Positions 8,811 to 16,450 of a stretch of DNA of 64,000 bases are shown here, in pieces. The notes under the pieces were generated by a model that made no database searches, was not told the origin of the DNA, and was given only the letters and a program-made list of their open reading frames with translations. Made by a program: the position numbers and the translations under genes. Every line of letters begins with the position of its first letter. Position 1 is the stretch's first letter. The stretch comes from Verrucomicrobiota bacterium JB022 (GTDB lineage: Bacteria > Verrucomicrobiota > Verrucomicrobiia > Opitutales > Oceanipulchritudinaceae): assembly GCA_030673845.1 (NCBI GenBank), contig JAUTCQ010000013.1:309598-373597 (forward strand). Reading direction: 5' to 3'.

Positions 8811-8838
8811 TTGACCAGTAGGATCCGATCTCTACTGT
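8811..8838 (+). promoter_or_regulatory. Promoter of tRNA-Gly
   Basis: TTGACC (8811-8816) and TACTGT (8833-8838) are 16 bp apart. The -10 box ends 15 bp before the mature tRNA 5' end, and the region just upstream is A/T-rich. Confidence 0.55.
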
Positions 8839-8853
8839 GAAGGACTTTCCCAA

Positions 8854-8929
<76 letters not shown>

Positions 8930-9017
8930 TTTTTCCTTTTAAGGCCGACTGACCAGCAGTTGGCCTTTTCTTTTGCCCGGTTTTGTGGGTAATGGAGGGC
9001 GTTATGGGACGGACCTC

Positions 9018-9232
9018 TGGCACCCCTTGCGGGGTGCATTTATATTTTCGGGCTTACCGGAAGTCGTCGCTAGTGCTCCGACATCACGGCTAATCGCTGG
9101 CATCCCTGAAGGGATGCGGAGGAACAGCCTCCCGCCAAGGTTCAACATCCGTAGGATGTCAGCAATTAGCCGGATTTCGCCGTAGGCGACTTCCGGTTGC
9201 TGTTTTCTACAAAAAGCACCCTTTGGGTGCCA
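9018..9232. repeat. Structured intergenic repeat, family B copy 1
   Basis: About 215 bp forming a nested inverted repeat. The outer ends are TGGCACCCC...GGGTGCCA. Next come ACCGGAAGTCG and CGACTTCCGG, then GGCTAAT...ATTAGCC. Between them sit small self-contained hairpins: GCACCCC-TTG-CGGGGTGC, CATCCC-TGAA-GGGATG, ACATCC-GTA-GGATGT, TCGCC-GTA-GGCGA and GCACCC-TTT-GGGTGC. It is closely related to 14100-14317. It fills most of the gap between tRNA-Gly and the next gene. No T-run is present, so it is not a simple terminator. Confidence 0.8.
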
Positions 9233-9287
9233 GCCCGATCGCCCTCTGCACTCAGCTGCTATCCCCTCTCCAAACCGCCCTGCGGAG

Positions 9288-9316
9288 TTGAAGAAGCGGG
9301 GGCTTGAGCCTAGGGT
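9288..9316 (+). promoter_or_regulatory. Promoter giving a leaderless mRNA for the beta-helix gene
   Basis: TTGAAG (9288-9293), a 17-bp spacer and TAGGGT (9311-9316). The ATG begins 8 bp after the -10 box, at the expected transcription start. The same TAGGGTGGCGC context recurs before the next gene. Confidence 0.55.
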
Positions 9317-9323
9317 GGCGCGC

Positions 9324-10007
9324 ATGATTGCCGCTGACCTCTTTGACTGGCCGGACTCGCTGCCCTTCGGCCACATCTTCTCGCTCGATCTCGAACCGTG
9401 GCGCTGGCTGCCCCTCATCGCCAAGGCGTTGAAGGAGTTCGACTTTGCTGCGCACCCGCCGCGGACCGACATCCCGCCCGGCCTGCACGTGGAAGGTCCC
9501 GTCTTTATCCACCCCACGGCCGAGCTGCCGCCCTTTGGCTACATCAAGGGCCCGGCCTATATCGGCGAAGGCTGCCAACTACGCCCGGGCGTGTATGTGC
9601 GCGGCAACGTGATCGCGGGCAAGGGCAGCGTGCTCGGCAACTCCTGCGAGTACAAGAACTGCCTGCTGCTCGAAAACGTCGAGACGCCCCACTATAACTA
9701 CGTGGGCGATTCGATCCTCGGTAACAAGGCCCACCTCGGCGCCGGCGTGATCTGCGCCAACCTCAAGCTGGCGCGCGACGAGGTGAAGGTGAAGCTGGCG
9801 GACGACGTGCGCGCGCCCACCGGCCTGCGCAAGCTGGGCGCGATCCTCGGCGACGGCGCGGAGGTAGGCTGCAATGGCGTGCTCCAGCCCGGCTCGATCC
9901 TCGGGCGCCGCGCGGCCGTGATCAGCACCGTCTTCCAAGGCTACCTGCCGGCGGGCAAGCTTTGCATCCCGGAGCTGCGGCACCGGATTGTTGACCGGCC
10001 CGATTGA
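9324..10007 (+). CDS. Left-handed beta-helix (hexapeptide repeat) protein, GlmU-like acyltransferase domain
   Basis: 227 aa. After about 45 N-terminal residues, irregular hexapeptide turns run through the protein (GPVFIHPTAELP, GYIKGPAYIGEGCQLRPG, YVRGNVIAGKGSVLGNS). A PHYNYVGDSILGNKAHLGAGVICAN segment is very like the C-terminal acetyltransferase half of GlmU. It lacks the uridylyltransferase domain. The likely role is a nucleotide-sugar or sugar-phosphate acyltransferase, or a regulatory partner of a nucleotidyltransferase encoded elsewhere. The ATG at 9324 has no Shine-Dalgarno and coincides with the predicted transcription start. Its 3' end overlaps the -35 box of the following gene's promoter. 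Confidence 0.75.
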   Translation: MIAADLFDWPDSLPFGHIFSLDLEPWRWLPLIAKALKEFDFAAHPPRTDIPPGLHVEGPVFIHPTAELPPFGYIKGPAYIGEGCQLRPGVYVRGNVIAGKGSVLGNSCEYKNCLLLENVETPHYNYVGDSILGNKAHLGAGVICANLKLARDEVKVKLADDVRAPTGLRKLGAILGDGAEVGCNGVLQPGSILGRRAAVISTVFQGYLPAGKLCIPELRHRIVDRPD

Positions 10008-10032
10008 GGCGCGGCGGCTTTGAGCATAGGGT
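10004..10032 (+). promoter_or_regulatory. Promoter giving a leaderless mRNA for the rhodanese-YceI gene
   Basis: TTGAGG (10004-10009), a 17-bp spacer and TAGGGT (10027-10032). The ATG at 10038 is 6 nt after the -10 box. The -35 box includes the stop codon of the preceding gene. Confidence 0.55.
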
Positions 10033-10037
10033 GGCGC

Positions 10038-10955
10038 ATGGCCATCTCTCAGATCACCGCCTCACAACTCACGAAACGTTTGGAGGCGCACCCGTCTCCC
10101 GTGCTGCTCGACGTCAACGACGCCGACGCCTTTGCCGCCCAGCACCTGCCGGGTGCGGTCAACGCCAGCGTTTACGAGATGGCGTTTCTCGACCACGTGA
10201 AGGACAAGCTGGGCCTCCAGCCCTCCCAGCCCGTAATCGTCTATGGCACCGATGCACGTTCTTACGCCTCGCGGGTGGCCGCGCAAAAGCTGGCGGCGGC
10301 TGGCTTTGCCGAAGTGGAGGAGTTCCGGGGCGGGCTCGAAGCTGCACGCGAGGCTGGCCTGCCGCTGGAGGGCGATACCAAGGCCGCGCAATCCCCCGCC
10401 TCCGCCCAAGGTCAGTTGCAGGTAGACGCCGGGCAGAGCGAAGTGCGCTGGATTGGCCGCAACCTCGCCAACCAGCACCGTGGGCTGATGCCCATCCAGT
10501 CTGGCTACGTCAACCTCGTCGATGGTGTGCTCAAGGGCGGCGAACTGGTGTTCGACCTCGAAGCCCTCTCTTGTGAAGACATCGAGGACGACAAGGCAAA
10601 CAAGATGCTGCTCCAGCACTTCCGCGACTGGGAGTTTTTCAACATCGGCGAGCACCCCACCGCCAAGGTGCAGCTCGAGCACGTCGCACACGATCCCCTC
10701 GCCCCGGTGGGCAGCCCCAACTACGAGGTGGCCGCCAGCCTCACGCTGCGCGGCGTCACCGCCCCCGTGCGAGGCCGGTTGGTCGGCGGCTGCAAGGACG
10801 GCAGCACCTGGGCCTGCCAGGGCACGGTGGAGTTTGACCGCACCCGTTGGAACGTGATCTACGGCAGCGGCAAGTTCTTCACCGGGCTCGGCATGCACGC
10901 CGTCAACGACCTCATCACGGTCGACCTGCGGCTGATCTTTGGCGGCAAACGGTAG
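10038..10955 (+). CDS. Fusion of a cysteine-less rhodanese domain with a YceI-like domain
   Basis: 305 aa without a signal peptide. Residues 1-115 form a rhodanese fold (VLLDVNDADAFAAQHLPGAVN, then VIVYGTDARS). The catalytic Cys position holds Gly70, so sulfur transfer is not expected. Residues 128-305 are a YceI domain, a lipocalin-like barrel that binds polyisoprenoids or amphiphiles: QLQVDAGQSEVRWIGRN, then YEVAASLTLRGVTAPV, then GTVEFDRTRWNVIYGSG. YceI proteins are normally exported; here the barrel is cytoplasmic unless secreted non-classically. The start at 10038 follows a promoter-like TAGGGT box by 6 nt. The domain order is unusual and function is unknown. Confidence 0.8.
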   Translation: MAISQITASQLTKRLEAHPSPVLLDVNDADAFAAQHLPGAVNASVYEMAFLDHVKDKLGLQPSQPVIVYGTDARSYASRVAAQKLAAAGFAEVEEFRGGLEAAREAGLPLEGDTKAAQSPASAQGQLQVDAGQSEVRWIGRNLANQHRGLMPIQSGYVNLVDGVLKGGELVFDLEALSCEDIEDDKANKMLLQHFRDWEFFNIGEHPTAKVQLEHVAHDPLAPVGSPNYEVAASLTLRGVTAPVRGRLVGGCKDGSTWACQGTVEFDRTRWNVIYGSGKFFTGLGMHAVNDLITVDLRLIFGGKR

Positions 10956-11191
10956 GAGCAGGGGCCTTTAGCCCACCGATTCGCGGCATTGAGGGGTTGC
11001 TGTTCCCCGTTTCGACGGTACAAATGGAACCTTTTATGCGGCGGACTGACGACATCGCGTTGGGGGAGCGGCGGCTGGAGAGGAAAGACCAGCCCGGCTT
11101 CCGTGGGCGCCGGTGCCCGGAAAAACTGCGCCCGCAACTGGCAGGATGGGGTGGTTTGGCGCATTTTAACGCCTCACTACCCGCCCGCCCG

Positions 11192-11839
11192 ATGAAGAAT
11201 TACCTGTTGCGCCTCCTCCCGCTGTGCCTGGGGCTCTGCCTCACCGGTTGCAGCACCGTTTATTACAACACGCTCGAAAAGTTCGGCTACGAGAAGCGTG
11301 AAATCCTGGTCGACCGCGTGGATGACGCGCGCGACAGCCAACAAGAGGCGAAGGAGGAGTTCCGCGACGCGCTGGAGGCCTTCATGTCGGTCGTGGAAGT
11401 GGACGCGACGGAGCTGGAGCGCGCCTACCGCCGCCTCGACAGCGATTACACCCGTCTCAACCGCCGCGCCGAAGAAGTCAAAACCCGCATCGACAAGGTG
11501 GAGGAAGTCTCGCGCGCCCTCTTTGCCGAGTGGGAGCGCGAGCTGGAGAAATACCAGCGCGACGACCTCCGCCGCTCCAGTGAGCAGACCCTGCGCGAGA
11601 CCCGCCACCGCGCCGAAGACCTCATCCGCACCATGCGCCGCGCCGAGTCGCGCATGTATCCTGTGCTCGACGCCTTCCAGGACCAGGTGTTATTCCTGAA
11701 GCACAACCTCAATGCGCGCGCCATCGCCTCTCTCCAGGCGGAGGCCACCCGCGTGCAAGGCGAAGTCGACGTTCTCGTGCAGGAAATGGAACGCGCGATT
11801 GACGAGGCCGAGCGGTTTATTGAAGAAATGCAGCTTTAA
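11192..11839 (+). CDS. Lipoprotein, DUF2959 family
   Basis: 215 aa. A type II signal peptide ends at the lipobox LCLTGC, after which the protein is almost wholly helical and charged, with strong coiled-coil character (about residues 35-210). The STVYYNTLEKFGYEKREILVDRV start of the mature protein is the hallmark of the DUF2959 family of unknown role. It is probably anchored in an inner or outer membrane leaflet facing the periplasm. The 236 bp before it (10956-11191) contain no recognisable gene, hairpin or clear promoter. The KDG kinase gene follows after 20 bp. Confidence 0.85.
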   Translation: MKNYLLRLLPLCLGLCLTGCSTVYYNTLEKFGYEKREILVDRVDDARDSQQEAKEEFRDALEAFMSVVEVDATELERAYRRLDSDYTRLNRRAEEVKTRIDKVEEVSRALFAEWERELEKYQRDDLRRSSEQTLRETRHRAEDLIRTMRRAESRMYPVLDAFQDQVLFLKHNLNARAIASLQAEATRVQGEVDVLVQEMERAIDEAERFIEEMQL

Positions 11840-11859
11840 TCCCCACCCTATACTCTACC

Positions 11860-12957
11860 ATGTCGCTTAACATCAAAGCTTCCTCCGAATGCTTCTACGA
11901 TTGCGTCTCGCTCGGCGAGATCATGCTGCGCCTCGACCCGGGCGAAGGTCGTGTGCGTACCGCACGCCAATTCACGGCCTGGGAAGGGGGCGGCGAGTAT
12001 AACGTCTCCCGTGGCCTGCGCCGCTGCTTCGGCCTGCGCACCGCAGTCGTGACCGCTTTTGCCGATAACGAAGTCGGCCGCCTGATCGAAGACTTCGTCC
12101 TCCAGGGCGGCGTCGACACGCGCTTCATCCAGTGGAAGCCCTACGACGGCATTGGCCGCGACGTGCGCAACGGCCTCAACTTCACCGAGCGCGGCTTCGG
12201 CATCCGCGGCGCTGTGGGTGTGCCCGACCGCGCCAACACGGCCGCCAGCCAGATGAAGCCCGGCGACATCGACTGGGATTACATTTTTGGCAAGCTCGGT
12301 GCCCGCTGGTTCCACACGGGCGGCATCTACGCCGCGCTGAGCGAGTCGACCGCCGAAGTGACGCTGGAAGCCGTCAAGGCCGCCCAGAAGCACGGCACCA
12401 TCGTCTCCTACGACCTCAACTACCGCCCCAGCCTCTGGAAGAGCATCGGCGGCCACGCCAAGGCCCAGGAAGTCAACCGCGAGATCGCGAAGTATGTCGA
12501 TGTGATGATCGGCAACGAAGAAGACTTCACCGCCTGCCTCGGCTTCGAGATCGAAGGCGTCGATGAAAACCTCTCCGAGCTGCCCATCGAGAGCTTCAAG
12601 CGCATGATCAACGAGGCCACCAAGGCTTTCCCGAACTTCAAGGCCACCGCCACCACCCTGCGTGGCGTGAAGACCGCCACCGTCAACGACTGGGCCGCGA
12701 TGGCCTGGATGGGCGGCGAGTTCTTCCAGAGCCGTGAATTCCCGGGCCTGGAGATCATGGACCGCGTGGGCGGCGGCGACAGCTTCGCCAGCGGCTTCAT
12801 CTTCGGCCTGCTCGAAACGGGCGACGCCGGCAAGGCCGTCAACTACGGCGCGGCCCACGGTGCCCACGCCATGACGACCCCGGGCGACACCTCGATGGCC
12901 ACCCGCGGCGAAATCGAAAAGTTGATGAAGGGCGGCAGCGCCCGCGTCGTGCGTTAA
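11860..12957 (+). CDS. kdgK: 2-keto-3-deoxygluconate kinase-like sugar kinase (PfkB family)
   Basis: 365 aa. It phosphorylates KDG, an intermediate of uronate (pectin, alginate) breakdown, to KDPG. PfkB signatures: an N-terminal substrate region CVSLGEIMLRLDPGEGRV with WEGGGEYNVSRGL, the nucleotide loop NEEDF, and the C-terminal anion-hole motif MDRVGGGDSFASGF with its catalytic Asp. The alternative is another ribokinase-family kinase such as a 5-dehydro-2-deoxygluconokinase. A -10-like TATACT lies 5 nt before the ATG, compatible with a leaderless start. It ends in a strong terminator. Its presence fits a polysaccharide-degrading lifestyle. Confidence 0.8.
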   Translation: MSLNIKASSECFYDCVSLGEIMLRLDPGEGRVRTARQFTAWEGGGEYNVSRGLRRCFGLRTAVVTAFADNEVGRLIEDFVLQGGVDTRFIQWKPYDGIGRDVRNGLNFTERGFGIRGAVGVPDRANTAASQMKPGDIDWDYIFGKLGARWFHTGGIYAALSESTAEVTLEAVKAAQKHGTIVSYDLNYRPSLWKSIGGHAKAQEVNREIAKYVDVMIGNEEDFTACLGFEIEGVDENLSELPIESFKRMINEATKAFPNFKATATTLRGVKTATVNDWAAMAWMGGEFFQSREFPGLEIMDRVGGGDSFASGFIFGLLETGDAGKAVNYGAAHGAHAMTTPGDTSMATRGEIEKLMKGGSARVVR

Positions 12958-13021
12958 GGCTGTGCCGCGAAAGCGCCCACCCGGTCACGCCGGGTGACGC
13001 TCGCGTGACATCTCTTTGGAC

Positions 13022-13060
13022 AAGCCGGCTTTCGCTTGAGCGAGGGCCGGCTTTCTTTTT
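13022..13060 (+). terminator. Rho-independent terminator after kdgK
   Basis: The outer stem AAGCCGGC/GCCGGCTT encloses an inner TCGC-TTGA-GCGA hairpin and is followed by TCTTTTT. Confidence 0.85.
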
Positions 13061-13125
13061 GATCGGTGGGCGCGCCGGCTACTCTCAGGCTGGCGAGGCA
13101 TTCTGTCTTAACACCTTCGCCCACC

Positions 13126-13851
13126 ATGAAACTTGCCTTCTCTCTCGCGGCTTTGGCTGCGCTTGCCCCCATCGTTACAGCCCAGAACTTCAGCTATGAA
13201 ATGGGCCTCGACGGCTGGACCACCGGCGGCAACGCCTATCAGGAGAGCGCCGCCTCCTTCGGCCCCTCCGCTACCGATGGCGACTTCTACGCCGTGATCG
13301 ACTCCGGCGACCGCCCGCTCAATAACGACTTCTTCAACCCTACGACCAACCCGACTGGCGTCAGCGCCGATGACCTGACTTCGCTCGTCGGTCAGGACAA
13401 AGCCTCCCTCGACAGCGCCTTCGGCATCGACTCGTTCGATATCTCCTACCTCGCCTTCGAGTTCACCGTCACTGCGGGCGACGTGATCAGCTTCGACTGG
13501 AAGTTCCTCACCAACGAGTTTCCCGGTACCGAGATCCTCGACACCGCCTTCGTTGCCACCAGCCAAGGGGACCTGATCAGCCTGGCCAATGTCGACACCG
13601 CCACTTACCTCGACTTCCCGGATGCGGTCATGAGCTTCGAGACGGGCTGGACCCGCAGCTCGATCACCGCCCAGACGTCCGGGAGCCTCACGGTGCTGTT
13701 CGGGATCGCCGACGACTTCAGCACCGACATGGGCAGCGCGCTCGCGCTCGACAACGTAACGGTGACGCCCGTGCCCGAGCCATCGACCTACGCGGCCCTC
13801 GCCGGCCTGGGCGTGCTCGGCCTCGTAGCCCTGCGCCGCCGCCGCGCGTAA
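13126..13851 (+). CDS. PEP-CTERM sorting-domain protein
   Basis: 241 aa. A signal peptide (MKLAFSLAALAALAPIVTA) leads a beta-rich, Asp/Ser/Thr-rich body of about 195 residues and ends in VPEPSTYAALAGLGVLGLVALRRRR: the PEP motif, a single transmembrane helix and an arginine cluster. Such proteins are exported, cut by an exosortase and displayed on the surface, typically in exopolysaccharide-producing bacteria. The body has a choice-of-anchor look (FEFTVTAGDVISFDWKFLTNE, then ALALDNVTVT). No exosortase is in the window. The specific ligand or role is unknown. Confidence 0.9.
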   Translation: MKLAFSLAALAALAPIVTAQNFSYEMGLDGWTTGGNAYQESAASFGPSATDGDFYAVIDSGDRPLNNDFFNPTTNPTGVSADDLTSLVGQDKASLDSAFGIDSFDISYLAFEFTVTAGDVISFDWKFLTNEFPGTEILDTAFVATSQGDLISLANVDTATYLDFPDAVMSFETGWTRSSITAQTSGSLTVLFGIADDFSTDMGSALALDNVTVTPVPEPSTYAALAGLGVLGLVALRRRRA

Positions 13852-13870
13852 AATGCGCTTTTTAGAGTAT

Positions 13871-14033
13871 TAGAGCATTTCAAAAACCTGTTGCCGCGCT
13901 TGCTTGGTCCTTTGAACAGGTCGCTGCGTTGCGAAGCCTCGACGTGCTTCAGCACGCCTTCTGCTCCGCAGCCTTGCGCTGCTGTCCAAATGACTGAGCG
14001 CAGAACGCGGCCACTTGCTCTTGAACTGCTCTA
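13871..14033. repeat. Imperfect 163-bp palindrome, family C
   Basis: The ends TAGAGCATTTCAA and TTGAACTGCTCTA are inverted copies. Inside, CCGCG/CGCGG, TTTGAACAG/CTGTCCAAA and GCGAAGC/GCTCCGC also face each other. At the centre is the perfect hairpin CGTGC-TTCA-GCACG. Arms match imperfectly over about 75 bp. There is no open reading frame and no T-run. Only one copy is seen in the window. It could be a MITE-like or REP-like element. Confidence 0.65.
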
Positions 14034-14099
14034 GGGGTAGGGGTGCCTGCTGGGAAGCGGTACCCCTTTTTCGTCGCCAAATCGGCAGGCCGGCCAAGG

Positions 14100-14317
14100 T
14101 GGCACCCGCTCCGGGGTGCTTCGGTTTTTATGCTCTACCGGAAGTCGTCGCTGAAGCTCCGACATCCGGCTATGTCGCTGGCATCCTGCGGATGCTCTGC
14201 GTCTTCGCGGGAAGAGGTTCCCCTGCATCCCGCTTGGGATGCCAGCAGCTAGCCGTGATGTCGCCATAGGCGACTTCCGGTAATCGTTCCCCCGCGAAAA
14301 GCACCCTTTGGGTGCCA
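14100..14317. repeat. Structured intergenic repeat, family B copy 2
   Basis: It has the same architecture as 9018-9232 with long identical blocks (ACCGGAAGTCGTCGCT, then GCTCCGACAT; GGCGACTTCCGGT; AGCACCCTTTGGGTGCCA). The small hairpin stems differ between the two copies. With the family C palindrome it fills the 487-bp gap between the PEP-CTERM gene and the MFS gene. Confidence 0.8.
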
Positions 14318-14338
14318 CCCCCTTCCTTGCCCTGATGC

Positions 14339-15544
14339 TTACACCCTCACCGGCGCGACGGCCCGTTGAGCGCTCCAGAAGATGATGCCGCCCGAGACGA
14401 TGAGCAGCAGCAGGGCGAAGGGCAGGCCGATCAATCCGCTGAGGCTGGCGATGATGGGCGGCCCGATCAGAAAGCCCCCGAACCCCATTGTCGTGACCGT
14501 CGCGATGCCCGGGCCCGCCCCGGCGATGGGATCCTTCCCGGCGGCGCTGAAGAGTACCGGCACGAGGTTGGACACACCCAGCCCGGCGCTGATGATGCCA
14601 AGCACGATCCCCACCGGGCTGCCGAAGGCCACGCCCGCGACGACTGCCGCCGTGATGCCCAGCGCGATCAACGACCCACCGAGTCGCAAGACGTTGACCG
14701 GGCCCAGGCGGTCGATCGCCCAGTCTCCCGTAAAGCGCCCGATCGTCATGGCCAGCGCGAAGGAGGTAAAGCCCAGCGCCGAGGCCGCCGTCGACACCTC
14801 ACCCGCTTCGCGCAGGTAGACGGAGGCCCAGTCGGCCATCACCCCCTCCGAGAACAGGGCGAGCATGGCCAGCAGGCCCAGCGTACGCAGGTGTGGGCTG
14901 TCGCGCAGGGCCTTCAGCACGTTGCTCTTGGGCGCGTCGCTGGCGTGGTTGTGGCGGTCGTCGACCAGGCCGGTGTGCGCCGCAAACCCCATCCCCACGA
15001 GCAGGAAGCTGGTGAAGATCAGGAACGGGATGATCAGCGCCTCCTGCCGCGAAATGAGCACCACCAGCCCGCCGCCCGTGAGGCCTCCAAGGCTCCAGCA
15101 GGCCTGGCAAAAGGCGTTGACCGGACGCTGCCGGGCTTGTTCCAGCAACACCGCTTGCGTATTGACGGCCACGTCGAGCAGGCCCTTGCTCGCGCCAAAG
15201 CTGAAGGCCGCGAGGGTGAACAGCAGCGATACCTGTGCCCACGACGACCATGTGATCGCGCCCAGCGCCAGCGCAAACAGGACCGAGGCAGGAGCCCCGA
15301 GCGTCGCGCTGCCCCGGTGGGCGACATAGCTGCCCGCCAGCGGCATGCTGATGATCGCACCGAGCACCAGGGCGAGCAGTGGCACCCCCAGCTCTGGGTG
15401 GCTCAGGCCCAGTTGCTCCTGAAAATGCGGGATGAAGCCCGCCCATACGCCGAAGCCCAAGCCGTTGACGGCGAAGAGCACGGCGACGGGCCAGCGAGGC
15501 TGGAGCGCGGCGGTAGAGCGAATGGGCTTGGCGGCTAAGAGCAT
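14339..15544 (-). CDS. MFS transporter (YbjJ-like, possibly sugar or drug)
   Basis: 401 aa with about 12 membrane helices. The start is the ATG at 15544, just before RSTAALQPRWPVAVLFAVNGLG; the longer frame adds a non-family leader. Typical MFS features: FGVWAGFIPHFQEQLGLSHPELG in helices 1-2, a GSYVAHRGSA loop, and in the second half FTGDWAIDRLGPVNVLRLGG, matching the conserved loop 8-9. It resembles the YbjJ/fucose-permease-like group. It is divergent from a DeoR regulator gene 138 bp away, so it may be controlled by it. Substrate unknown. Confidence 0.8.
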   Translation of the reverse strand: MLLAAKPIRSTAALQPRWPVAVLFAVNGLGFGVWAGFIPHFQEQLGLSHPELGVPLLALVLGAIISMPLAGSYVAHRGSATLGAPASVLFALALGAITWSSWAQVSLLFTLAAFSFGASKGLLDVAVNTQAVLLEQARQRPVNAFCQACWSLGGLTGGGLVVLISRQEALIIPFLIFTSFLLVGMGFAAHTGLVDDRHNHASDAPKSNVLKALRDSPHLRTLGLLAMLALFSEGVMADWASVYLREAGEVSTAASALGFTSFALAMTIGRFTGDWAIDRLGPVNVLRLGGSLIALGITAAVVAGVAFGSPVGIVLGIISAGLGVSNLVPVLFSAAGKDPIAGAGPGIATVTTMGFGGFLIGPPIIASLSGLIGLPFALLLLIVSGGIIFWSAQRAVAPVRV

Positions 15545-15682
15545 GGCAGAAACGCGAACAAACAGGCAAAAACGTGCAGGATCAAGCGTGATCGCAGGCA
15601 AATTCGCAGTTTCAGGCAGGATTGTGCATTGCCAAGCGCGCCCTTACGCCTCCACTATACCGCCACCTCTCCGCCTTTCGCT

Positions 15683-16441
15683 ATGTTGACCGCTGAACGC
15701 AAACGCCTGATCCTGAACCAGCTCAAAGCCGAAGGACAGGTGCGGGCCGATGCCTTGGCCAAGCGCTTCAAGGTCTCCGAAGACACGATCCGCCGCGACC
15801 TTCGCCAGCTCGACCAGGATGGCTTGCTGGAGCGCGTGCATGGAGGTGCGCTGCTCCGCCCCGCTGTGTCGGTCCACTATGCCAGCCGGCAACACCAGTC
15901 GCCCGACCTGAAACGTGCCATCGGTGCCGCCGCCGTGCAACTGCTGAAGGCAGGGCAGACGGTGTTGATCGATGCCGGGACGACGCCCCTGTGTGTGGCC
16001 GAAGCCATCCCGCCCAGCCTGCCGCTCTCGGTGGTCACGCACAGCCTGCCGGTAGGGCTGGCGTTGAGCGAGCATGCGAGCGTCGAGACGCTGATGGTGG
16101 GCGGCACGCTCTCCAAGCCCGCCCGCGCCGCCATGGGGGCCCAAGTGGTCGAGGACTACCGCCAAGTGCGGGCCGATATCTGTATCCTTGGGGTGGCGGG
16201 CCTACACGTCGAGGCCGGTGCCACCGCCATCGACCCGGAGGAAGCGTTTGTAAAACGCGCGATGATCCAGCACGCGGCGGCGGTGGTGGCCGTCGCCGCC
16301 CCGGAAAAGCTCGGCACCATCGCGCCGCACCTGCTGTGTTCCGCCCAGGCGCTGACGCATCTCGTAACGGGTCCGGCCCCCTGCGAACGCCTCCAGCCCT
16401 TCCGCGACGTCGGCATCGAGGTGATCGTAGCGGAAGGGTAG
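15683..16441 (+). CDS. DeoR-family transcriptional regulator
   Basis: 252 aa. An N-terminal winged helix (MLTAERKRLILNQLKAEG, then RFKVSEDTIRRDLRQLDQDG, then ERVHGGAL) is followed by the DeoR sensor domain. The sensor carries the DAGTT loop and VVTHSLPVGLAL; its effector would be a sugar phosphate. The SEDTIRRDL recognition helix is diagnostic. The start at 15683 is chosen because the upstream extension is not family-like. It is divergent from the MFS transporter, and the shared upstream region has repeated GCAGG motifs that could be operators. The SDR gene is convergent downstream. Confidence 0.9.
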   Translation: MLTAERKRLILNQLKAEGQVRADALAKRFKVSEDTIRRDLRQLDQDGLLERVHGGALLRPAVSVHYASRQHQSPDLKRAIGAAAVQLLKAGQTVLIDAGTTPLCVAEAIPPSLPLSVVTHSLPVGLALSEHASVETLMVGGTLSKPARAAMGAQVVEDYRQVRADICILGVAGLHVEAGATAIDPEEAFVKRAMIQHAAAVVAVAAPEKLGTIAPHLLCSAQALTHLVTGPAPCERLQPFRDVGIEVIVAEG

Positions 16442-16450
16442 GGGAGGGCA

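Noticed and set aside
10956..11191. A small gene between the rhodanese-YceI gene and the DUF2959 lipoprotein gene
   Set aside because: Short open frames here have Arg/Trp/Gly-rich, motif-free translations and no convincing start signals.
9018..14317. Family B repeats as a CRISPR array
   Set aside because: They are dispersed single units with palindromic substructure, not regularly spaced short repeats with unique spacers; no cas gene is present.
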